From contig JAEDFA010000055.1 of the NCBI GenBank assembly GCA_016293005.1, positions 1 to 11,717 on the forward strand: a stretch of 11,717 nucleotides of DNA, in the 5' to 3' direction. Origin of the DNA: Treponema sp. GTDB taxonomy: Bacteria; Spirochaetota; Spirochaetia; Treponematales; Treponemataceae. Below the pieces are notes generated by a model. That model worked only from the letters and a program-made list of their open reading frames with translations, was not told where the DNA came from and did not search any database. This document shows, one piece after another, positions 6,671 through 11,717 of this stretch (position 1 is its first letter; each line of letters opens with the position of its first letter). Made by a program: the position numbers and the translations under genes.

Positions 6671-6699
6671 AATATATACCAAATCTGAATTTTTGTCAT
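6671..6699 (-). promoter_or_regulatory. Promoter of the NimA-like gene, likely giving a leaderless mRNA
   Basis: On the minus strand, ATGACA (6694-6699, five of six matches to TTGACA) is followed at 17 bp by TATATT (6671-6676). The -10 ends just 6 nt before the ATG at 6664, so initiation at the normal distance would fall on or beside the start codon. Confidence 0.6.
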
Positions 6700-6726
6700 T
6701 TAGAAAACATTGTCAAAGCAAGAAGC

Positions 6727-8868
6727 TCATCGTCCAAAAATTTCACTGACAACTTCGCAGACAGATTTTCCTTCGTAAAGCCAGGCATAATAAACTGAAG
6801 CGGAAACAAGTTTTCTGCCATAACCGCGAGTTTCTTCATAAGGAATTGTTTCCAGAAACAAATCAAGCGGAAGAGTTTTTTGATAACCGAGTTCAATTTT
6901 TGAATTTTCCATCCAGCGGCGAACTTTTGTGATTCCGGCGTTATACGAAAAAAATGCCAGTAAAACTTTTCCATCGAGGCGACGAATTAATTCTGCAAGA
7001 TAAAACGCACCCATTTCAACATTCTGAACGCTGTCTTTTAAATCAAAATTCCGCCACTTGAGTTTTTTTGCGATATCGCCAGCGGTACTTTCCATAAGCT
7101 GAGTAAGTCCCACAGCCCCCGCAGAACTTTTTATTCCAGAATCAAAAAAACTTTCGGTACGAATCAAAGCAAAAAGATGTTCTTCATTCAAATTATATTT
7201 TTCACACGCCGAAACAACGATTTTTTCAAAATCACGCGGATAAAAAATTTTCATCTGCTGTTTTGTAAGTTTTTTTTCCGCATTCAAAACAGACTTTGAA
7301 GCAAGTCTCAGCGATTCTGGATAAAACTTTTCGTTTAAATCGCCATTTTTTTTCAGATATTCAGAAAGTGTTACAGAAACTTCAAGGCTGATTGAAATTC
7401 CGTTGTCACAGAAATTCAGATATTCCGGGTAAATCATTTCAGGAAAACCGCTTTCCATACAACCCAAAAGGAATTTTTCAGCGTCTTCATTCCTTGAAAA
7501 ATTGAAATTCGTTTTTTCAGCGCACAACACTTTTTCACACATTTTTTCATCAGAAGAAAGTGCATTCAGCGCCATAATTTTGTAATAAGGTTCTTTTCCG
7601 CTTGAAAGCGCTCGATTCAGTGCATTTGAAATTTCTATCTGAGCCTCTTTTTCATCGGCAAGAACTATAAATTTTTCCTGAATGGCACGAGCATAAAGCC
7701 ATGCGAATTTCGAAACCGTTTCATCACTTGCACAGCCATCAAGATTTTTGTAAAGTTCAGCAAAAAGTTCCCATTTATTTTCAGAAATCAAAAGCGGCGT
7801 CAAAATTTCAAAAAAATCGTCAAAATATTCAGGATTATCCCAGCTGAAGCAGTATTTTTTCAGCATAGAAACAGCCCTGTCCGTAGAAATTTTCAAAGAA
7901 GAATCTAAGAGATACCAAAACGCGTTGTCAAACTGTCCGCCATCAAGTGCATTTTTCATTGCAGACTCAAAACTTTTTTCCGCATACAAGGCTCGATTCT
8001 GAATTTTTGAAAACATTCTTCCGGCATAAAAATAAGAATAAAATTTCACAGCCTTTGAATCAGATTTTTCAGCAATTTTTTGAAAAAATCCCGCGTTTTT
8101 TGAAAATTCCTGCGAACCGTAAAGGCACGCTTTGCCGATTTGAGAAATCACAACCTCGTTTTTAAGATATTTTTCAGCGATATAAGGAATTTTTGCGTAC
8201 GCCGCTTTATAATTTCCGCGATAAACTGCAATCCTGAAATCAGCCAATTCAAGAAATTCTTCAGAAAATGAAAGTCCGACAGTTTTTTCAGCGTTTTCAC
8301 CGGGCGAAATTTTTCCATCTTTTTCGCGTACAAAATCAATCAGATATTCAGAATAAAATTTATCGTGCCATTTTGTAATTTGAGGCGAAGAAAACCACAA
8401 TTCGCAATTTTCCTCTGAATTTTTATATTTTTTTTCGATTAAAGAACAAAGCCGAAAATAGCATAACTTCCCGGAACTGCTAAGAAAATCACAGTTCTCA
8501 GACAGTTCAAGAACTTTTGCAAATTCGCCGTTGTCAAAAAATTCAGAACAAGTCAGAGCGAGCGCATCTTCATCGTTAAATTTGTCAAGAAATTCAAGGC
8601 AGAATTTTTCACGCTCCTGCCTTCCGCCGATTTTTGAAAGTTCCTCGCCGCTTTTTCTTGCACAAAAATATGAACCTTTATCGAAACAGAGCCTGAAACT
8701 TTTTTTTGCTTCAAGAATTTCGCCTTTTTTTAAGAATTCAAGACCTTTGAAATAATGAGAATCATAAAACGAAACTTTTTCCACCTTTGCCTTACACCCG
8801 AACGCAAAAGCAGAAAAAAACAGACTAAAAAAAACTGGAAAAAAATAAAATTTTCTATAAATGCCCAC
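6727..8868 (-). CDS. Slt70-type soluble-lytic-transglycosylase domain lipoprotein
   Basis: This 713-residue envelope protein cleaves the MurNAc-GlcNAc bond of peptidoglycan to leave 1,6-anhydro ends. The GTG at 8868 is chosen because GGTGG lies 5 nt before it and it gives a clean signal peptide (MGIYRKFYFFPVFF...FAFGC, lipidated Cys25). A TTG at 8889 would add 7 residues. Residues about 30-530 are an alpha-helical, TPR/SEL-like superhelix (repeated YFDDFFEIL, ALNAL, AEKSFESA type helices), as in the Slt70 doughnut. The SLT domain is about 542-713: ALIRTES with catalytic Glu572, SAGAVGLTQLM (about 582-592), FFSYNAGITKVRRW (about 639-652) and a YEETRGYGRKL block. It begins within 25 nt of the LysM gene stop, so co-transcription is likely. 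The family assignment is firm; the exact start is less so. Confidence 0.93.
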   Translation of the reverse strand: MGIYRKFYFFPVFFSLFFSAFAFGCKAKVEKVSFYDSHYFKGLEFLKKGEILEAKKSFRLCFDKGSYFCARKSGEELSKIGGRQEREKFCLEFLDKFNDEDALALTCSEFFDNGEFAKVLELSENCDFLSSSGKLCYFRLCSLIEKKYKNSEENCELWFSSPQITKWHDKFYSEYLIDFVREKDGKISPGENAEKTVGLSFSEEFLELADFRIAVYRGNYKAAYAKIPYIAEKYLKNEVVISQIGKACLYGSQEFSKNAGFFQKIAEKSDSKAVKFYSYFYAGRMFSKIQNRALYAEKSFESAMKNALDGGQFDNAFWYLLDSSLKISTDRAVSMLKKYCFSWDNPEYFDDFFEILTPLLISENKWELFAELYKNLDGCASDETVSKFAWLYARAIQEKFIVLADEKEAQIEISNALNRALSSGKEPYYKIMALNALSSDEKMCEKVLCAEKTNFNFSRNEDAEKFLLGCMESGFPEMIYPEYLNFCDNGISISLEVSVTLSEYLKKNGDLNEKFYPESLRLASKSVLNAEKKLTKQQMKIFYPRDFEKIVVSACEKYNLNEEHLFALIRTESFFDSGIKSSAGAVGLTQLMESTAGDIAKKLKWRNFDLKDSVQNVEMGAFYLAELIRRLDGKVLLAFFSYNAGITKVRRWMENSKIELGYQKTLPLDLFLETIPYEETRGYGRKLVSASVYYAWLYEGKSVCEVVSEIFGR

Positions 8869-8892
8869 AAAATCCACCGTTTTCGGCAATTT

Positions 8893-10314
8893 TTATTCAG
8901 AAACTTCCGGCGACTTCAAAATTATTTTTCGTCCAGAAATGATGTAATCAGGATTTCTGATATTATTGTCGCGGGCTATTTTTTTGTATTTCCACGGATT
9001 TTTATAATAAGTACTTGCGATGTCCCAAAGAGTATCGCCCCATTTAATTTTATAAGTGATATCTTCCGGCACTTTTTCAAGGCTTTCAGGAATTACAGGC
9101 TCAACTTGTTCAGGTTCTGCGACAACAATAATTTCTTCTTCCTGCGCTTCCTGAATAACGCTCTCTTCAGGTTCTTCAGGTTCAACCTCGCTTTCAATTT
9201 CTTCTGGTTCAGTTTCTGAAAGAATTTCTACAGGAGTTTCTTCTGAAGGCGATTTTTTATTTAAAAGATTATATTTTGAAGGAACGATAAAAAGAATTAA
9301 AGCCGTTGCAATCAGACAGATAATTGCACAGATTATACAGATTATCACAGGAACTTTTGTTTTCTTTTTAACATCATCTGAAGTTTCTTCTGGACTTTCA
9401 GGCGATTCTTCAAAATTTTCTTTATCGTAAAGTCCTGTAAAACTGATTCCGCTTGAAGGAGTCGGCTCTGAAGATTCTTTATCTTGTTCAGCCTGTTCTT
9501 CTTCTAAATCAAACGAATCAAAAATATCGTCATTCGAAACATTTTCATTTACATCCGGAATCTGGAAATCGTCTTCTTCAGGAGAAACTGTACTTTCGTC
9601 GAAATTTAAATTACTTTCCAGAATATCATCTTCCGCTTCTGGAATTTCAAGAGCATCGTCTTCTGAAAGATTCTCCTGACTCGTTTCTGGAATTTGGGCA
9701 ACAGTTTCATCATCTGCAACAAAAGAATCATTTTCAGTTTCAACATTCTGAATTTCTTCGTCTTTCGGCTGTTCAGATTCATTCTGTTTTTTATACATTG
9801 CGGCAGCGGCTAAAAGTCCTCCACCAACGGCAGCGCCTGCAGCTTTTTCTGCAAAATCGTCATCTTTTTTTGAATCTTCTTCGGTATTTTCTTCTGAATT
9901 TTCAAAAGGCATTTTAATTTCGTCGATTGTGTCCGTTACTTCACCAACAACTTCAAAATTTGTAGGTTCAAGCCGTTCTTCCAAAGTTCTAGAAATAAGC
10001 GTTACAGTTACTGTAGAATCTGAACCTGTTTCCGGGTCGTTTAATTCTGCATGAAGTTCGTTATTTTCATCAAGACCGATATTAAGCGAAATATCTGCTT
10101 CTCCATTCGGATGAGAAACAAGACCGTCAATCTGAAGAGTATCTACATATTCTGCATCTTCCATTGAATTTGATTTTGAACGGTAAAGGTCAACTACAAT
10201 CCGTGTCTGATTGTCTTTCACAGTTGTCAAACCTAAAGTTTTTTTACAAGGCTGACCTTCCTGCATGACAGGATAAAATGAACCGTCTGCCAGTTTTATT
10301 CCAATAGTCTTCAT
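8893..10314 (-). CDS. Bitopic membrane protein: Hsp70 substrate-domain-like N-terminus, acidic linker, TM, LysM
   Basis: This is a 473-residue protein. The start at 10314 is preferred over 10338 because TGGAGGTCG lies 8 nt before it. About residues 15-110 resemble the beta-sandwich peptide-binding domain of DnaK/Hsp70: TTVKDNQTRIVVDLYRS, then DTLQIDGL, then ISLNIGLDENNELHAELND. A Gly/Ala-rich patch (157-173) follows, then a very acidic low-complexity linker (about 180-315), then KKKTK and a single membrane segment (321-345). A second acidic Pro/Glu-rich linker (355-415) leads to a C-terminal LysM (419-466, ITYKIKWGDTLWDIASTYY.. PDYIISGRKI). Basic residues before the membrane segment predict N-terminus in the cytoplasm and LysM in the periplasm, bound to peptidoglycan. 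It is followed directly by the lytic transglycosylase gene. Its function is not established; a link between a cytoplasmic partner and the wall is inferred. Confidence 0.88.
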   Translation of the reverse strand: MKTIGIKLADGSFYPVMQEGQPCKKTLGLTTVKDNQTRIVVDLYRSKSNSMEDAEYVDTLQIDGLVSHPNGEADISLNIGLDENNELHAELNDPETGSDSTVTVTLISRTLEERLEPTNFEVVGEVTDTIDEIKMPFENSEENTEEDSKKDDDFAEKAAGAAVGGGLLAAAAMYKKQNESEQPKDEEIQNVETENDSFVADDETVAQIPETSQENLSEDDALEIPEAEDDILESNLNFDESTVSPEEDDFQIPDVNENVSNDDIFDSFDLEEEQAEQDKESSEPTPSSGISFTGLYDKENFEESPESPEETSDDVKKKTKVPVIICIICAIICLIATALILFIVPSKYNLLNKKSPSEETPVEILSETEPEEIESEVEPEEPEESVIQEAQEEEIIVVAEPEQVEPVIPESLEKVPEDITYKIKWGDTLWDIASTYYKNPWKYKKIARDNNIRNPDYIISGRKIILKSPEVSE

Positions 10315-10349
10315 AAAACGACCTCCAGATAAAATCAACGAATATTCTC

Positions 10350-10401
10350 TTTTAGAATCTCTAAAAATGAATTTTAAAGATTACCTTTTATTTATCGGCA
10401 A
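10350..10401 (-). promoter_or_regulatory. Candidate promoter and palindrome upstream of the LysM-transglycosylase operon
   Basis: On the minus strand TTGCCG (10396-10401) and TTTAAA (10373-10378) are spaced 17 bp, a weak but possible promoter. Downstream, TTTTAGA-ATC-TCTAAAA (10350-10366) is a perfect 7+3+7 palindrome about 36 nt before the ATG, in the presumed leader or operator position. No regulator is identified. Confidence 0.35.
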
Positions 10402-10421
10402 AAAAACTAGAATTCTTAAAC

Positions 10422-10453
10422 AAAAAAAGCGAACTAAATCGTCCGCCTTTTTT
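10422..10453 (-). terminator. Intrinsic terminator after the YD-repeat gene, probably bidirectional
   Basis: In RNA from the minus strand, GCGGAC pairs with GUUCGC around a 6-nt loop (six pairs, one G-U). The stem is extended by an A-tract pairing with a U-tract (10422-10428). It lies about 66 nt past the stop of the YD-repeat gene and ahead of the LysM gene promoter, separating the two units. The A/T symmetry would also let it work on the plus strand. Confidence 0.75.
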
Positions 10454-10519
10454 CATCAATTAAATAGTCTGCCAATAAGATGCCAAAATAAATTCAGCAT
10501 ACAAAGCTTACAGACGCTT

Positions 10520-11341
10520 TTAGTACTGATATGAAAATTCTACCATTTCTGTCATTTCGTTCATTGTCTTTCCGAATTTGTTGCCTACAGAATATGTTGT
10601 AACTTTGATGATGTTTCCGCTGGCATCGCATTTTACAATTTTTCTTGTTATAAGAACATTTGAACTATCGTAAGTTGCAACTTCAGAAAGTCCGTCTTTT
10701 GTATAATAGAAAACATCCATTAAAGTTGTAGAACCTTGTGTAGTTGTGATGATTTTTGAAATTTTTCCAGTTTCACCGTATTCGTAAGCCACAACTGTAT
10801 CTAAAGTTCCGTCACCAAAATATTCCATTTCTTTTTCAAGAAGACCGTTTACGCCGTAATAATAAACGATTTTTCGAACGATTGTACCTTCTGAATCGTA
10901 GAAAGTTTCATCAACAGAATTGTCGTCGTAAGAATAAATGATTTTATTTCTCATTGAACCGTCTTTTGAATATTCTGTAGTTTCTTTCTTTTTTGTTCCG
11001 TCGTAAGTTGAAACGCTTTTCCAGAGAAGAACGCCTTCCGGGTCGTAAGCAGATTTTTCAAGAAGATTTCCGTAAGCATCATAAGTATTCTGAACTTTGT
11101 TTACAACTGCATCCCGCGGCGTAAGTTCAAGAGATTCCAGCTGACGGCCAGAAGCATCAAAATTTGTAAGAAATTTTACAGATGGTGTTCTATAATACTC
11201 ACCAAATTTTGAAGAAATTGAATAAACTGTTTTTGTTACGCTTTTTACAGAACTGATAATTTTTGTATCTTCAGTAATATCGTAAGCAAAAGCCGAAAAA
11301 CCAACTAAACTTGCACAAATAAAACCAATAATTTTTTTCAT
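10520..11341 (-). CDS. Exported YD-repeat-like protein
   Basis: This is a 273-residue protein. The start at 11341 follows CTGGAGTAAAT (GGAG 6 nt before the ATG); an in-frame extension to 11398 has no such site. MKKIIGFICASLVGFSAFA is a clean Sec signal peptide cut before Tyr20. The mature part is a chain of roughly 20-residue beta-rich units of the Y-x-YD-x-x-G-x-x-x-x-K/R-x-x-x-Y type: NTYDAYGNLLEKSAYD (85-100), STYDGTKKKETTEYSKDG (111-128), YSYDDNSVDETFYDSEG (136-152), AYEYGETGKISKI (185-197). These resemble short YD/RHS-type repeats without the Rhs core or toxin. No lipobox or beta-barrel end is seen, so it is probably periplasmic. It is monocistronic, between a strong promoter and a terminator. 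No function is recognised beyond the repeat class. Confidence 0.82.
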   Translation of the reverse strand: MKKIIGFICASLVGFSAFAYDITEDTKIISSVKSVTKTVYSISSKFGEYYRTPSVKFLTNFDASGRQLESLELTPRDAVVNKVQNTYDAYGNLLEKSAYDPEGVLLWKSVSTYDGTKKKETTEYSKDGSMRNKIIYSYDDNSVDETFYDSEGTIVRKIVYYYGVNGLLEKEMEYFGDGTLDTVVAYEYGETGKISKIITTTQGSTTLMDVFYYTKDGLSEVATYDSSNVLITRKIVKCDASGNIIKVTTYSVGNKFGKTMNEMTEMVEFSYQY

Positions 11342-11480
11342 ATTTACTCCAGAATAAAAGACGAAATTTTTTAATTTTATTTTAGACTTGCAACGCAAAC
11401 CCGTAAAATCCGTACTTTAAGAATTACACCTAAAACGGCTACAATTATTATCGGACATTTTAAAAATTTCTATTACAAAA

Positions 11481-11508
11481 ATTATACCTTGTTTTAAAAT
11501 TTTGTCAA
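11481..11508 (-). promoter_or_regulatory. Consensus sigma-70 promoter for the YD-repeat gene
   Basis: On the minus strand a perfect TTGACA (11503-11508) and a perfect TATAAT (11481-11486) are separated by 16 bp. The expected transcript starts near 11474, leaving an untranslated leader of about 130 nt before the ATG at 11341. Such a strong promoter suggests constant, high expression. Confidence 0.8.
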
Positions 11509-11630
11509 AATTATTTAAATGAACAACACAGAATCTAAAGTTAAAAAGATTTATAAAGCTTTTACACAGACTTGAATTTCAAGACGCAATTATAAAAAAA
11601 CTGATACTGAGACATTTTTTTACACATATC

Positions 11631-11659
11631 TATACAAAATTAAACGGATATGCTATACT
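11631..11659 (+). promoter_or_regulatory. Plus-strand extended -10 promoter driving the RNA at the window edge
   Basis: TATACA (11631-11636) and TATACT (11654-11659) are spaced 17 bp, with TGC (11651-11653) giving an extended -10. It is the only well-formed promoter on the plus strand and transcribes out of the window to the right, diverging from the YD-repeat gene. Confidence 0.6.
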
Positions 11660-11664
11660 GATTT

Positions 11665-11717
11665 TGGGAATGCCCTTACAGGCGGCCGTCTCCCGACTCT
11701 GACAGCCAGAAAACTGG
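11665..11717 (+). ncRNA. Partial structured leader RNA, possible compact cobalamin riboswitch
   Basis: Just after the promoter the sequence turns GC-rich and structured. GGGAA is followed by a GCC-CTTACA-GGC hairpin (11672-11683), then CCGTCTCCCGACTCTGA and AGCCAGAAAACTGG (11704-11717), which forms a CCAG/CTGG stem. The order and spacing resemble the conserved core of cobalamin riboswitches (GGGAA, short hairpin, GGUCCCGCxACUGUxA, AGUCAGGAxACCUG), here with very short peripheral stems. The match is by eye and imperfect, and the window ends before the rest of the RNA and its gene. Other structured leaders are possible. Confidence 0.42.

Larger units (their letters stand above)
11342..11717. 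other. Gene-free right-hand region: minus-strand leader and promoter, then a plus-strand promoter and RNA start
   Basis: 11342-11474 is the long leader of the YD-repeat gene and 11481-11508 its promoter. 11509-11630 is AT-rich with nothing recognisable except a small palindrome (CTTGA-ATT-TCAAG around 11574-11586). From 11631 a plus-strand promoter and a structured RNA begin. No convincing open reading frame was found on either strand. Confidence 0.6.

Noticed and set aside
6711..6716. TTGACA on the minus strand as a -35 for the NimA-like gene.
   Set aside because: No acceptable -10 lies 16-18 bp downstream of it; ATGACA at 6694-6699 with TATATT at 17 bp is a better pair.
8755..9219. 154-codon plus-strand open frames over the transglycosylase/LysM junction, and another at 9453-9917.
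   Set aside because: They are antisense to well-recognised protein domains and to the acidic Glu-rich linker, which gives Leu/Phe/Gln-rich mirrors without initiation signals.

Overview
The window is AT-rich, and every gene in it is read from the minus strand; only an RNA signal at the far right edge points the other way. The overall picture suggests a host-associated spirochaete of the Treponema type. This rests on the lipoprotein lytic transglycosylase with a loose lipobox, the LysM membrane protein, the YD-repeat exported protein, the AT-rich short-spacer promoters and the general base composition. Genus is an inference from protein style, not from a marker gene.

Left part (about 1-5400) looks like an accessory or defence region. 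From right to left it carries a WYL-domain transcriptional regulator (4321-5355) and a 1083-residue protein with an N-terminal PD-(D/E)xK-like nuclease, a superfamily 2 helicase and about six Helicase-Associated (HA) repeats (837-4088). Directly abutting the helicase stop codon is a 123-codon open fragment that is unmistakably the C-terminal end of Cas12a (465-836). It keeps the Nuc-domain LQMRNS motif and the RuvC-III DADANGAYHIA motif, but everything upstream is missing and no CRISPR array is visible. Next to it are an intact small antitoxin gene (115-321) and a collapsed MazF/PemK toxin (29-128), of which only the first 13 codons and an out-of-frame C-terminal piece remain. The picture is of two eroded systems, Cas12a and MazF, flanking an apparently intact nuclease-helicase and a possible regulator.

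Middle part (about 5400-6700) holds two single-gene units: a YdeI/OmdA-family protein and a NimA-like FMN-binding split-barrel protein. Together with the WYL gene they share a striking start layout: a -10 box only 6 to 9 nt before the ATG and no Shine-Dalgarno, which suggests leaderless transcripts.

Right part (about 6700-11717) is cell-envelope housekeeping. A bitopic protein with an N-terminal Hsp70-substrate-domain-like fold and a C-terminal LysM is followed within a few bases by a Slt70-type lytic transglycosylase lipoprotein, so the two are probably one operon for peptidoglycan binding and cleavage. Upstream is a secreted YD-repeat protein with a consensus promoter, a leader of about 130 nt and a good terminator. 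At the right edge a plus-strand promoter is followed by the start of a structured RNA resembling a compact cobalamin riboswitch; its gene lies outside the window.
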